DNA of 64,000 bases from contig JAFTJF010000009.1 in the NCBI GenBank assembly GCA_017456555.1, positions 1 through 64,000 of the forward strand. Reading direction: 5' to 3'. Shown one piece after another: positions 48,115 through 57,643 of this stretch. The notes under the pieces are model-generated. The model was not told where the DNA came from. It did not search any database and worked only from the letters and a program-made list of their open reading frames with translations. The translations under genes and the position numbers were made by a program. The first letter of the stretch is position 1, and each line of letters starts with the position of its first letter. Source of the stretch: Clostridia bacterium (GTDB lineage Bacteria > Bacillota > Clostridia > TANB77 > CAG-508).

Positions 48115-48149
48115 ATTTGTATGAAGACCTCAAAAAAGTCTGTTTTAAT

Positions 48150-48178
48150 ATTATATCATAAAACAGACTTTTTGGCAA
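48150..48178 (-). promoter_or_regulatory. promoter of the 47658-48056 gene, inside a long inverted repeat
   Basis: On the minus strand, TTGCCA (48173-48178), 17 bases, TATAAT (48150-48155). A perfect 15-base inverted repeat (48133-48147 with 48159-48173; arm core AGTCTGTTTTA) places the -10 box in its 11-base loop. It could be an operator, or a terminator for the upstream kinase operon merged with the promoter. Confidence 0.75.
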
Positions 48179-48227
48179 TTTTTGTTTATTTCTAATCCTA
48201 GCTTGTAATAAAAGATGAAATTTTATT

Positions 48228-49313
48228 TTATCTTGATTCTAAATCACTCGGATTTTCACCTAGTCCTTTTGAATCTTTTTCTGAACTATCTTTTTTATCT
48301 TTTTGTTGCAATAATTCTTTTGCAAATTCAAATCTTGATTCATACATTTTACTTCCAAAAGTTATATATTCTTCTGGTAAGTTTTCACAAGACTCTAAAT
48401 ACATTCTTACATTTCTTGGAGTATTACCTTTTAAATGTATTGCTAATAATTCTTCTGCCTCTGGGTAATTATTAAGAATATAAGTTATAACTTTTTTATA
48501 AGAAGAACCTACTTTTTCTTCTCCTGGAGCTTTCATTCTAGAGAACAGAATTCTTTCCGAATCTTTTTCCACTGAATCATTATCTAAAGCACTTTGTATT
48601 GTTCTAATGTTTTCATACAAACCTAGAACTCTTTCGTTATCATATAAATAATATAATGAAATATCTCTTCCTTCTGAATCTTTAACTAAAGCCCAATTTT
48701 CATCATGTCTATCATTATTTCCATATAAGCAATCATAAATAATCATGTTAATAGCTTTTTTTCTATTTTCTTGAACTTTTTCTTCTATATATTCAGGAGT
48801 TCTTTTTAGCTCACTTTTTTCATAGAATTTTCTTGTTGAACATTCTATTGCTTTCAAACAAACATCAATATTATCATTAATATCGCTTCTATAATTTTCA
48901 AAATCCCCATGATTTTCTGCTAAATAATTATCTATACAAACTTTTCCATGTTCTAACATTTGAGTTCTTTCTAAATGACTATAAATTATACAACCATCTT
49001 TTGTTTCAGGAGTTCCATTATTTCTTTCTTTATGAATATTTTCATAATATTTTGAAAGATGTGCAAGTTCTACTTTACAAGATTGAGTTCTTGAACCTAT
49101 TGCTAATAAATATCCAACTAACTCTCCATAATGGTTTGCACAATATACTTTTTTATCTCCATACTCTTTTCTTTTTGGTTTGAAAAGCACAGAAACAGAT
49201 CTGAAGTCTTCATCAAGATCTTCAGTATTTATGTACCATCTTTTACCTTTTAACATTCCCATTCGTTCAAATCTACCAGCAGTAAAACCATCGATATTTC
49301 TAAACTTAAACAC
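48228..49313 (-). CDS. HipA/CtkA-like protein kinase, second of a pair
   Basis: The 361-residue protein looks like a HipA/CtkA-type kinase. The catalytic loop is NDRHDENWALV (200-210), with Asp and Asn in the family spacing, and the metal-binding segment is LYDNERVLGL (223-232). A Lys in VSVLFKPKR (about 45) is the likely ATP contact. The C-terminus is disordered and acidic. It starts with GTG right after the stop of the small gene 49316-49687, with GGAG inside that gene's end, so the two are coupled. It shares AHLSKYY and YANH/YCANH-GE-like stretches with 49730-50848, which suggests duplication. HipA-type kinases phosphorylate glutamyl-tRNA synthetase or other targets; the target here is unknown. 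Confidence 0.75.
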   Translation of the reverse strand: MFKFRNIDGFTAGRFERMGMLKGKRWYINTEDLDEDFRSVSVLFKPKRKEYGDKKVYCANHYGELVGYLLAIGSRTQSCKVELAHLSKYYENIHKERNNGTPETKDGCIIYSHLERTQMLEHGKVCIDNYLAENHGDFENYRSDINDNIDVCLKAIECSTRKFYEKSELKRTPEYIEEKVQENRKKAINMIIYDCLYGNNDRHDENWALVKDSEGRDISLYYLYDNERVLGLYENIRTIQSALDNDSVEKDSERILFSRMKAPGEEKVGSSYKKVITYILNNYPEAEELLAIHLKGNTPRNVRMYLESCENLPEEYITFGSKMYESRFEFAKELLQQKDKKDSSEKDSKGLGENPSDLESR

Positions 49314-49315
49314 TA

Positions 49316-49687
49316 TTATTTCTCCTCTTCTATTATAAATTTATCTGTTTCTAAAATTCCTTTTGTTCTTCTCAAATATTCAAATTCATCGTATTCTTCC
49401 ATACCTAAATCTTTTAGAAATTCTTGAAGTTCCTCTTCTGAAAATCTATCAAGTTTCGGTAATCTTATTTTAAAAATTGCAAAAATTTCATCACTTTCAT
49501 AAATTCTATCATAATCGGAAAATGGTAATATAACTTCTGATATTGCTTTTTCTTTTAAGGCCTTTTCTACATGAGCTCTGCTTAGTTTAAAATAATATTT
49601 TCCTTTTTCTTTATCTCTAAATAAAGCTCCAATTAGATATTTTTTATTAGTCTTATAATCAATCCATTTTAAATATAAATATTCCAT
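49316..49687 (-). CDS. small HipA-associated companion protein
   Basis: A 123-residue protein between two kinases. The pattern LYLKWIDYKTNKKYLIGALF, IYESDEIFAIFKIRLPKLDR and FEYLRRTKGILETDKFI matches what I recall of short proteins found beside HipA-like kinases, which supply the N-terminal or regulatory part. The start is weakly marked (GGAGG lies about 28 bases upstream), and the gene lies 42 bases after the first kinase. It could be the antitoxin or substrate-recruiting subunit of the set. Confidence 0.7.
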   Translation of the reverse strand: MEYLYLKWIDYKTNKKYLIGALFRDKEKGKYYFKLSRAHVEKALKEKAISEVILPFSDYDRIYESDEIFAIFKIRLPKLDRFSEEELQEFLKDLGMEEYDEFEYLRRTKGILETDKFIIEEEK

Positions 49688-49729
49688 ATTTTTTCTATGT
49701 TAATTATTAACTAACATTTCCTCCGTTTC

Positions 49730-50848
49730 TTATAAAGATACTGCATCATCATCTGGTCTTACTTTATTTTTAGCTAATTTATATTCTGTAACTATATCTC
49801 CTACTTCTTTTTGTCTATCTAAAAATATTTTTTTAGCAAATGTTTTATGTGGTTCTGACAAATTTTCAACCCTATCCAATAATTCTTCTAAATGAGTTAT
49901 TTTATATCTACCAATATCTTCAAGTGAAGAAATTATTTCGTCTGGATATTTTTCTAGCAAATATCCTAATAATTCTGTTGATTTGATTTGTTGTGTTTTA
50001 TTAGGAATTCCAATACAAGAAGTTAATTCTTTATCTTTAAACTTTTGGAATTCTTTTTCATTTTTTAGACATTTTTCTACATCAGTTAATGGTTGTTGCA
50101 TTCCTAAAATTTGTTCATCATCAAATAGGTGATAAAAAGTTAATTCATTTGTTTCTTGATTAACTCTTAAACCAAAATTATCATCATGTCTATCACGATT
50201 AGCAAATAAAATATCATATGCACACATATCAAAAAATGATTTTCTCATTTCTGGAATTTTATTTGCTTGTCCACTTTTTCTATATTTATTTTCAAATGCT
50301 GATAGAATAATTTCAACATTTGTATAATTTCTATCCGAATCTGTTTTTCCTCTTTCAGTTAATTCCTTATACTTTCTAGGATTTATTGTTTTAAAATCAT
50401 CAATAACAACACTAGCAGGTATCATCATTTCATGCATTCTTAATTGTGAGTGGCTTAAACATCCTTCTATTTCAATTTCTTTATTTGAATACTGATTTAC
50501 TATAGTTGTATATCCTAAGTCAACTTTGCAAGCTTTTTTTCCAAGTTGTTTTAAAATTATTGAAGATACATATTCTCCAATATGATTTGCATAAACTTTT
50601 GTACATTTATATTTTGAATTATAACCTTTTTTTGATTTAAAATGTCCAAAAGAAGTTGGTTGATTTGTACCATCAAAAGCTAATTGTAATTTTACTTTTG
50701 TATCTTCTAAATGAAAACCTCTACCATCTCTAAAATTGCTAATAAAGTATCCGTTTTTTCTAGTTAATTGTTTAAATTTACCAATATTTTCTGGTTTTTC
50801 TCCTATTTTTATTGCTACTTCATCAAGTGTTAATACTCTTTTTTGCAT
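49730..50848 (-). CDS. HipA/CtkA-like protein kinase, first of a pair
   Basis: A 372-residue kinase-fold protein. The catalytic loop is NRDRHDDNFGL (217-227) and the metal-binding segment LFDDEQILGM (241-250). The N-terminal part differs from the paralogue and includes a segment that looks helix-turn-helix-like (LTLDEVAIKIGEKPENIGKF), so it may bind DNA or sense a partner. The ATG follows AAAGGATG and lies 26 bases past the end of uvrB, so it may be transcribed with it. Together with 49316-49687 and 48228-49313 it forms a three-gene module. Confidence 0.75.
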   Translation of the reverse strand: MQKRVLTLDEVAIKIGEKPENIGKFKQLTRKNGYFISNFRDGRGFHLEDTKVKLQLAFDGTNQPTSFGHFKSKKGYNSKYKCTKVYANHIGEYVSSIILKQLGKKACKVDLGYTTIVNQYSNKEIEIEGCLSHSQLRMHEMMIPASVVIDDFKTINPRKYKELTERGKTDSDRNYTNVEIILSAFENKYRKSGQANKIPEMRKSFFDMCAYDILFANRDRHDDNFGLRVNQETNELTFYHLFDDEQILGMQQPLTDVEKCLKNEKEFQKFKDKELTSCIGIPNKTQQIKSTELLGYLLEKYPDEIISSLEDIGRYKITHLEELLDRVENLSEPHKTFAKKIFLDRQKEVGDIVTEYKLAKNKVRPDDDAVSL

Positions 50849-50874
50849 AATATCTACATCCTTTTTGTTATGTT

Positions 50875-52833
50875 TTATTCAAGCATCTTCTCAAGTTCTT
50901 TAATTTTATCTCTTAATTCTGCTGCTTTTTCAAATTCCATGCTTTGAGCATGTTTTAGCATTTCATCTGTTAATCTTGAAATAATATCTTCAACAGATTC
51001 ATCTTTATTAATTCCATACTCACTTTGAAGATCTTCAACAATAGTTGCTTTAATAACGTCTCTAACAGATTTTCTAATTGTTTGAGGAGTTATTCCATGT
51101 TTATTGTTATATTCTTCTTGTATTGCTCTTCTTCTGTTTGTTTCTGTAATAGCTTTTTCCATAGATTCTGTAAGTTCATCTGCATACATTATAACTCTTC
51201 CTTCAGTATTTCTTGCAGCACGTCCTATTGTTTGAATTAAAGAACGTTCTGAACGTAAGAATCCTTCTTTGTCTGCATCTAAAATTGCAACTAAAGAAAC
51301 TTCTGGAATATCTAAACCTTCTCTTAAAAGGTTGATTCCGACTAATACATCAAATTCTCCTATACGTAAATCTCTAATTATTTCCATTCTTTCTAAAGCT
51401 TTTATTTCAGAGTGCATATAACGAACTCTAATTCCTGCATTTCTTAAATATGCTGTTAAATCTTCAGCCATTTTCTTAGTTAAAGTTGTTACTAAAGTTC
51501 TATCACCTTTTTCTGTTTGTATTGCTATTTGTTCCATTAAATCATCAATTTGATTTTCAGTAGGTTTTACTACAATTTTAGGATCTAAAAGTCCTGTTGG
51601 ACGTATAATTTGTTCTACAACATTTTCTTTGGCATGTGTTTTTTCATAATCTGCAGGTGTTGCACTAACAAATATACATTGATTTATTCTTTCTTCAAAT
51701 TCTTCAAATTTTAAAGGTCTATTATCAAAAGCAGATGGAAGCCTAAATCCATAATTTACTAGTGATTCTTTTCTTGCTCTATCTCCATTATACATTGCTC
51801 TTACTTGAGGTACTGTAGCATGTGATTCGTCTATTAGTAATAGATAATCATCTGGGAAATAATCGAATAATGTGTATGGTGGGCTTCCTGCTTCTCTACC
51901 ACTAATATGTCTTGAATAGTTTTCTATTCCTTGGCAAAAACCAGTTTCTTTAAGCATTTCAATATCAAAATTTGTTCTTTCTTCTATACGTTGTGCTTCA
52001 ATTAGTTTTTTATTGTCTTCGAAATATTTTTTTCTTTCTTCCATCTCTTGTTCTATTGTAACAATTGCTCTTTCTAGTTTGTCTTTGCTTGTTACATAGT
52101 GAGAATTTGGGTATACCATAACATGTTCACGAGTTGCTACTGCTTTTCCAGTTAATGGATTTATTTCTGAAATTCTTTCAATTTCATCTCCCCAGAATTC
52201 CACTCTTATTGCTGTTTCTTCTTTATTTGATGGGAAGATTTCTAGAATATCACCTTTTGCTCTAAAGGTTCCTCTTTTGAAATCCATTTCATTTCTTGTA
52301 TATTGCATATTAATTAGTTTTCTCATTATTTCTGTTCTATCTTTTTGCATTCCAGGACGTAGAGAAACTATCATATTTTCATAATCTATTGGATCTCCCA
52401 AACCATATATGCAAGATACTGATGCAACTACAATTACATCTCTTGTTTCAAAAAGTGATGCAGTTGCTGAGTGACGTAATTTATCTATTTCATCATTAAT
52501 TGCCGCATCTTTTTCTATATATGTGTCTGAAGAGGCTATATATGCTTCTGGTTGATAATAATCATAGTAGCTAACAAAGTATTCAACTCTGTTATTTGGA
52601 AAAAATTCTTTGAATTCTGAATATAATTGTCCTGCTAAAGTTTTATTATGAGCTAAAACTAAAGTTGGTTTTTGTGTTTCTTGTATTATATTAGCCATTG
52701 TGAAAGTTTTACCAGAACCAGTAACACCTAAAAGTGTTTGGAATTTTTTACCTTCATTTATACCATTTACTAAATATTTAATTGCTTCTGGTTGGTCACC
52801 AGTAGGCTTGTATTCCGATACAAGTTCAAACAT
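50875..52833 (-). CDS. uvrB: excinuclease ABC subunit B
   Basis: The helicase-like damage-verification subunit of nucleotide excision repair. The 652 residues contain Walker [14 protein letters not shown], the beta-hairpin region [11 protein letters not shown], helicase motifs ([38 protein letters not shown]) and the C-terminal UVR domain ([19 protein letters not shown]) that binds UvrC. Normal length. The start follows GAGG. It leads an operon that continues into the kinase module. Confidence 0.98.
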   Translation of the reverse strand: MFELVSEYKPTGDQPEAIKYLVNGINEGKKFQTLLGVTGSGKTFTMANIIQETQKPTLVLAHNKTLAGQLYSEFKEFFPNNRVEYFVSYYDYYQPEAYIASSDTYIEKDAAINDEIDKLRHSATASLFETRDVIVVASVSCIYGLGDPIDYENMIVSLRPGMQKDRTEIMRKLINMQYTRNEMDFKRGTFRAKGDILEIFPSNKEETAIRVEFWGDEIERISEINPLTGKAVATREHVMVYPNSHYVTSKDKLERAIVTIEQEMEERKKYFEDNKKLIEAQRIEERTNFDIEMLKETGFCQGIENYSRHISGREAGSPPYTLFDYFPDDYLLLIDESHATVPQVRAMYNGDRARKESLVNYGFRLPSAFDNRPLKFEEFEERINQCIFVSATPADYEKTHAKENVVEQIIRPTGLLDPKIVVKPTENQIDDLMEQIAIQTEKGDRTLVTTLTKKMAEDLTAYLRNAGIRVRYMHSEIKALERMEIIRDLRIGEFDVLVGINLLREGLDIPEVSLVAILDADKEGFLRSERSLIQTIGRAARNTEGRVIMYADELTESMEKAITETNRRRAIQEEYNNKHGITPQTIRKSVRDVIKATIVEDLQSEYGINKDESVEDIISRLTDEMLKHAQSMEFEKAAELRDKIKELEKMLE

Positions 52834-52940
52834 TATTTAATCCTCATTTCTATATATTTAATTTTCAAAAATAATTTTCTTATAATTAATATTAAAATTA
52901 AAGTAATAGTCTTATTAAATATTATATATAAATCTTTAGT

Positions 52941-52969
52941 ATTATATCAAAATATCGCAAAAAAAACAA
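52941..52969 (-). promoter_or_regulatory. probable promoter of uvrB
   Basis: On the minus strand, TTGTTT (52964-52969), 17 bases, TATAAT (52941-52946). The -35 box lies within the T-run of the upstream gene's terminator. I see no clear LexA box. Confidence 0.6.
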
Positions 52970-52990
52970 GGCAAAACACCTTGTTTTTTC
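52959..52990 (-). terminator. intrinsic terminator of the 53050-54078 gene
   Basis: The stem AAAACAAGG / CCTTGTTTT with a seven-base loop is followed by a T-run on the minus strand. Confidence 0.85.
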
Positions 52991-53049
52991 AACGTTTTAC
53001 TAATTTTGTTATTCATTGTTCTATTCGATACTTTAGAAGTTAGATATAT

Positions 53050-54078
53050 CTATTTATTTTTATTGTATTCTTCCATATTTTTTTCATAATTCTTGTAGTC
53101 TGTAGATAATCTCTCATATACTTTATCCATTGTATCAAATTTACTGATGTAAGTTTCACTTGGATTAGAAAATCTTAATAAGAAAAGTGAACCTTCGTAA
53201 AATGGATAATGCTCAGCAACATCATATACCAAATCTTTCAAATATTTATCTTTTTCTGTTACTTCAACTCCAACAAATTCAAGCATTTCTCTTAATAATT
53301 TTATAAGCAATGCTTCTTTTTCTTTATATAAATCTGAATACGTTTGACCTTCTTTTAATTCATAATCTTTATAAACATCAGCATAAGCTTCATATCCTGC
53401 ATATTTTTCTGTTGGTGTTAAATAATTTAATAAATCATCTGCAAACATTATTCTTTCTACTTCATTTAATTCCACATCATCTTTTTCTATATCAAAACTA
53501 GCAAATCCTCCAACTAAAGCATATTCTGTATTATAAATATCTTCATGAATAAAATTATAATAATGTGCAATCTTTCTTGATAATTCGTTTAAAGTCCAAT
53601 CTTCATCAAATTCTTTTCCTTTATATTTTAACATTTCAAAGTAAAGATTTTTTATCTTATTTAATCTTTCTTCACAAACTGTTTCAAATCCTCTTTCTTT
53701 AATTTCTTGTTCTGTTTTTCTATAACACTCTAATTCATGAACAAGAGGATTATAAGCATTAATGCAATACTCAATTTTCTTTTCTTCTGTATCTGCAAAA
53801 TAATCATCTTCATCATACATATTTCTAGCATTTCTCATAAGATAAAACATCCCTCTAAATGCTCCAAAGTTTCTATCAAAATAATATTCTATACTATAAA
53901 ATGCTTCATAATGCTTTGGATAATAATCACTTAAATCTTCAGTAATATCCATATCTTTTATTTTTCCAATTTCTATAGCAAGTTCGTAAGATTTCTCTGC
54001 AAGTTCAGCAAAAACTTCTTCATATTTTTTCTCTTTAATTTGTTTCTCATAATCTTCAATTTTAATCTCTTTAATCAT
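53050..54078 (-). CDS. uncharacterised acidic 342-residue protein
   Basis: A soluble, strongly acidic, Tyr- and Glu-rich protein with mainly helical segments (YEEVFAELAEKSYELAIEIG; LNKIKNLYFEMLKYK; LYKEKEALLIKLLREMLEF). Two halves look loosely alike: SYELAIEIGKIKDMD and KKIEYCINAYNPLVHELECY face later segments of similar layout. No catalytic motif or membrane helix is visible. I recognise no family. The start follows AGGAG, and it has its own terminator. Confidence 0.75.
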   Translation of the reverse strand: MIKEIKIEDYEKQIKEKKYEEVFAELAEKSYELAIEIGKIKDMDITEDLSDYYPKHYEAFYSIEYYFDRNFGAFRGMFYLMRNARNMYDEDDYFADTEEKKIEYCINAYNPLVHELECYRKTEQEIKERGFETVCEERLNKIKNLYFEMLKYKGKEFDEDWTLNELSRKIAHYYNFIHEDIYNTEYALVGGFASFDIEKDDVELNEVERIMFADDLLNYLTPTEKYAGYEAYADVYKDYELKEGQTYSDLYKEKEALLIKLLREMLEFVGVEVTEKDKYLKDLVYDVAEHYPFYEGSLFLLRFSNPSETYISKFDTMDKVYERLSTDYKNYEKNMEEYNKNK

Positions 54079-54157
54079 AAATTTCTCCTATATAAACTAT
54101 TTTTATACAATAACTCTGAATACAAATTTATAAGATACATAATTTATATTCCTTTTA

Positions 54158-54490
54158 TTACATTATATAATTGCTATTGCACTTCTTGCATTGATAATGA
54201 AAATCCAAACATATTTTATAATTTTCATTTTCATAATCTTTAATTATTTCAGTTAAATCTTTAATACATTTATCATGATAAATATAATAACATTTTTCTT
54301 GTATATTATATACTACTCTTCCCCTTGGGAAATAATCAAAATCCACATGATATTTTGATGCATAATTTTTCTCCCAAACTTCAAAATGACTTTCTGGATA
54401 ATTCAGAAAATCACCATATTTTTCAGCATCTTCATTATTACACTTATGAATTAAAAATTTATTATTTACAAGAAAAAATAAATTAACCAT
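54158..54490 (-). CDS. uncharacterised small protein with a YFPRGRVVYN motif and C-terminal CxxC
   Basis: About 110 residues. The ATG at 54490 has GGAG six bases upstream; the ATG four codons earlier overlaps that site. The central VDFDYFPRGRVVYN followed by YIYHDKCI recalls a family of short, poorly known bacterial proteins with the same RGRVV core. The C-terminus YQCKKCNSNY could bind a metal. It lies between unknown genes; a role is not evident. Confidence 0.7.
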   Translation of the reverse strand: MVNLFFLVNNKFLIHKCNNEDAEKYGDFLNYPESHFEVWEKNYASKYHVDFDYFPRGRVVYNIQEKCYYIYHDKCIKDLTEIIKDYENENYKICLDFHYQCKKCNSNYIM

Positions 54491-54612
54491 TTCATTCTCC
54501 ATTTATCTAATTTCTAATATATTTTATCATATAAAAATTTGTTTGCCAAATAGTATTATTTATTTTATAATTAACTCAGATTTAATACTTGTAATTAAGA
54601 AAGGTATATCTT

Positions 54613-55056
54613 ATGTCATTAATTAAAAAAATTTCAAAGTTATTTAAAAAAGAAGATTTAAATAACAAAAATAATGAAGAGGAACTATTTAATTTTGATA
54701 TGCTATTTGTAGATAAAATTGAACAATTACCTAAAGAAAGCTATTTTCCTATTTCGCAGTATCAAGCATTTAAAATTGCAGAACAAAACGAAAATCTAAA
54801 ATCTGACTATTTTAGAAATGCAGACAAATATATTAGTTATCTTGATTTTACAGACTGTAAGGTTGAATTATTGCAATTAAATGATAAACAATACTGGCTC
54901 ATAAAAATTACTGATGGTGAGGTTTCATCTATTTATACAGATGAATTTGGAAATTCTACATTCACTGATGGGACTTTTGGAGAAGAGCCTTTAAAGAAAC
55001 TTCAATGTTTAGTTGATGTTAATACTGGTGAATATATTTATTATCCAGAAAAATAG
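54613..55056 (+). CDS. uncharacterised protein with a PepSY-like C-terminal domain
   Basis: A 147-residue protein with a basic N-terminal amphipathic segment (IKKISKLFKKEDLN) and an acidic linker. The C-terminal part resembles PepSY-type folds: ISQYQAFKIAEQNE, then KQYWLIKITDG, then LQCLVDVNTGEYIYY. It has no signal peptide. The start follows AAAGGT. It is one of the few plus-strand genes and converges with the TIR gene across a shared terminator. Confidence 0.65.
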   Translation: MSLIKKISKLFKKEDLNNKNNEEELFNFDMLFVDKIEQLPKESYFPISQYQAFKIAEQNENLKSDYFRNADKYISYLDFTDCKVELLQLNDKQYWLIKITDGEVSSIYTDEFGNSTFTDGTFGEEPLKKLQCLVDVNTGEYIYYPEK

Positions 55057-55104
55057 TATTCAGAATTTATTTATTTTTTTACTATATACATTAATTATAA
55101 AATA

Positions 55105-55157
55105 AAAGAACTATAATATATCCGTTTTTGTTAAACAAATACTATAGTTCTTTTTAT
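55105..55157. terminator. bidirectional terminator between convergent genes
   Basis: The arms AAAGAACTATA and TATAGTTCTTT, flanked by A- and T-runs, can act on both strands: for the PepSY-like gene (plus) and for the TIR operon (minus). Confidence 0.75.
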
Positions 55158-55184
55158 TAGTTTTATTTTAGATTTTTAATAATT

Positions 55185-57572
55185 TTATTTTGATACTTCT
55201 TTATTACAAATTTCAATTTTTTCTTTGATTCTTTCTAGCCATTCTTCACTATTTATGTAATAATTTTTAACTGTATCATATAAATCTTCATATCCAACTT
55301 TAGCTTTTTCATATTTTTTATTTAATATATATACTTCTAATAATGGTTCTAAAGATCTTAGCGGACTAGAATTATATTTTTTAGCATGTTTTAAACGTAT
55401 TTTATATGATTTTTCCAACAGTTCCTCAGCTTCTTCATATCTACCTAATTTAATATAAATTAATCCTTTTATTCTATATACAGATGAGATGTCTGCATTT
55501 TCTACTTTAAATAAATTGAATAAGGTTTTATAAGCTTTATTTGCATATTCCAATGCTTTTTCATGTTCTTCTGTTTGGAAATATAATTTTGCAAATGTAA
55601 TATAAAGTCCACCCCAATAAAAACCACTTGTTTCTTCAGTATTTGAATATATTGTATTAGCCCTTTTAACACAATCTTTAGCTTTATCAAGTTCATTTAA
55701 AGCCATATATCTTTCAGAAAGTTGTCTGTAGGCATATCCTAACTCTAATGGATATTTATCAGTCGATTCTAATAATTCAATTTGCTTTAATATATATTCG
55801 CTGTCAATTTTGGGATTATTTTCTATAACCAAATACCAATATCCTATACCACCATATATTTTACATAGTTCAAGTAAATAATTATCAATATCTTTTTCAT
55901 ATAAATCCTTTAATTTAAATAATATTTCTTTAGCTTCTTCGACTTTATTAAAATCTCTAAAAGGATCTGAAATTGCTTTAAAATCAAGACCATATTGTAT
56001 ATCAAAATCTTTGAATTTGTTATATATGTTATAACTTATATTAAAAAGTTTTTCCTTTTCTTCAACCATCATATTCCAATCATATTTAGTTGCTACATTA
56101 TGAATTAAAACGCTCGCTTCATCTATAGTTATAGGGATTTCTTTTTCTACTAATCCAGAAATCAATGGATGCAATGAAATTTTATCTGTAGAATAGTCAT
56201 GTAATATAAAACTTCTTTTTATTAATCTATTAATTGTCATTCCATTTTCAATTTCACATAATTCCATAAAATCATCAAAACTAACACCTGAAATTGGAAA
56301 TATTGTCAATAATTTTAATATATTTTTCTCTTCTTCTGTTAAATCAGACACTTTAAATAAAACTGATAAACATTGATATATTGAATCATAGTTTTGCATA
56401 TTATGAATAACTTCACCTTGAAATTCATTATCAATTCCATGAGTATTTAGTTCTTCATACATTTTGCTTGGTTTAATCCTCATTTCTTGCATAACAGATG
56501 CTAGTAATTGTACTGTTAAAGTGTGTCTTCCAATTAACTCAATAATATTTTTTATTATAGAAGAGTCTTCATCATTTATTTTTATCATATATGATTCTTG
56601 GAAAAGTTTTAATAAATCTTCTATATCAGTCATTGGTTTAAGTTCTAATATAGGTACTTTATATTGTTTAAAATCATTTCTTGTAGTAAAAATTAAATGA
56701 TAGTTTCCTTTTAAAATATCTTTTAAATTAGAATCATCTATTACATCAAAATTGTCAATTACAATTAATGTTTTTTCATCAGCTAATTGATAGATTTTTT
56801 CTATTTTTCTTTTAAAATAACTTTCATCGTCTTCTTGTTTACCATTCTCATCTAGTTTTCTAACAAAATTAGTGATTTTAAAATATTCATCTTTGGTGAC
56901 TGTTTCTATAAGATTATTTTCATATACTGCAAAAATTATAGTATTGTATTCATCTTTATGATCATTTATATATTTTCTTACAAGCTCGCTTTTTCCAATT
57001 CCGCCCATTCCTTTAACAAATACTTTTCCGTATTTTGCTAAATTTTCTTCTAATTCTACAAGTTCTTCTTTTCTACCTACAAAATTTCCTACAGATAAAG
57101 AATAGTTACTTTTTAAACTGCATTCTTCTTGCTGTGTTTCAAAATTCGAATCAACATTTTTATTTAATATATATGCAATTCTTGATACAAGCTCATTTAT
57201 TCTTTTTTCCATTGGTGGGTTAATTGCGTCCACCCAGTGGATTCTTCCCAAATAATATTTGGCGTCTGGGCTAATATCTTCTTCAGAAATATGGAAAGGA
57301 ATTATTGCTATTTCTTCTCCTTTTCTAACTCTTTCAACCGCTAAATTTATTTCATTTAAAACATCTTCTGAATAAGATGCTTCTTTATTTAAAATCAATA
57401 AAAATATTTTACATTTTCCAATTGCATCAACTATGCTTTTGGCATAACTTCCTGCAATATTTCTTGGAGCATACCAACATTTTATTTTTTTGCTTTCTAA
57501 AGCATTGCAAACCGCTTCTGTAATATGTGTTGATGATTTTGTATGATAACTTATAAATACATCAAAATCCAT
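55185..57572 (-). CDS. TIR-NB-ARC-TPR STAND protein, predicted immune NADase
   Basis: A 795-residue NLR-like protein. Residues 1-140 form a TIR domain (MDFDVFISYHTKS; KCKIFLLILN), and Glu74 in SEDVLNEINLA sits where catalytic glutamate of NAD-cleaving TIRs lies. The NB-ARC ATPase begins with FVGRKEELVELE and has Walker A GMGGIGKS (188-195) and Walker B LIVIDNFDV. TPR-like repeats fill the C-terminal half (LEYANKAYKTLFNLF; RYEEAEELLEKSYKIR). The start at 57572 follows AAAGGAG; the first ATG of the open frame (57602) has no binding site. In known bacterial STAND-TIR defence, ligand binding by the repeats drives oligomerisation and NAD depletion or signalling. Here it is the last gene of an operon with two RyR proteins, 71 bases after the membrane partner. 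Confidence 0.9.
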   Translation of the reverse strand: MDFDVFISYHTKSSTHITEAVCNALESKKIKCWYAPRNIAGSYAKSIVDAIGKCKIFLLILNKEASYSEDVLNEINLAVERVRKGEEIAIIPFHISEEDISPDAKYYLGRIHWVDAINPPMEKRINELVSRIAYILNKNVDSNFETQQEECSLKSNYSLSVGNFVGRKEELVELEENLAKYGKVFVKGMGGIGKSELVRKYINDHKDEYNTIIFAVYENNLIETVTKDEYFKITNFVRKLDENGKQEDDESYFKRKIEKIYQLADEKTLIVIDNFDVIDDSNLKDILKGNYHLIFTTRNDFKQYKVPILELKPMTDIEDLLKLFQESYMIKINDEDSSIIKNIIELIGRHTLTVQLLASVMQEMRIKPSKMYEELNTHGIDNEFQGEVIHNMQNYDSIYQCLSVLFKVSDLTEEEKNILKLLTIFPISGVSFDDFMELCEIENGMTINRLIKRSFILHDYSTDKISLHPLISGLVEKEIPITIDEASVLIHNVATKYDWNMMVEEKEKLFNISYNIYNKFKDFDIQYGLDFKAISDPFRDFNKVEEAKEILFKLKDLYEKDIDNYLLELCKIYGGIGYWYLVIENNPKIDSEYILKQIELLESTDKYPLELGYAYRQLSERYMALNELDKAKDCVKRANTIYSNTEETSGFYWGGLYITFAKLYFQTEEHEKALEYANKAYKTLFNLFKVENADISSVYRIKGLIYIKLGRYEEAEELLEKSYKIRLKHAKKYNSSPLRSLEPLLEVYILNKKYEKAKVGYEDLYDTVKNYYINSEEWLERIKEKIEICNKEVSK

Positions 57573-57643
57573 AATTTTTCTCCTTTTATTTAAGATATCC
57601 ATCCTTATTTTTGTAACGAATCTTGTATCATCATTTATATAAT

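Noticed and set aside
48057..48116. Upstream extension of the 47658-48056 gene to an ATG at 48116
   Set aside because: No ribosome binding site there, it lies about 30 bases after the promoter and inside a leader hairpin, whereas the ATG at 48056 follows AAGGAG.
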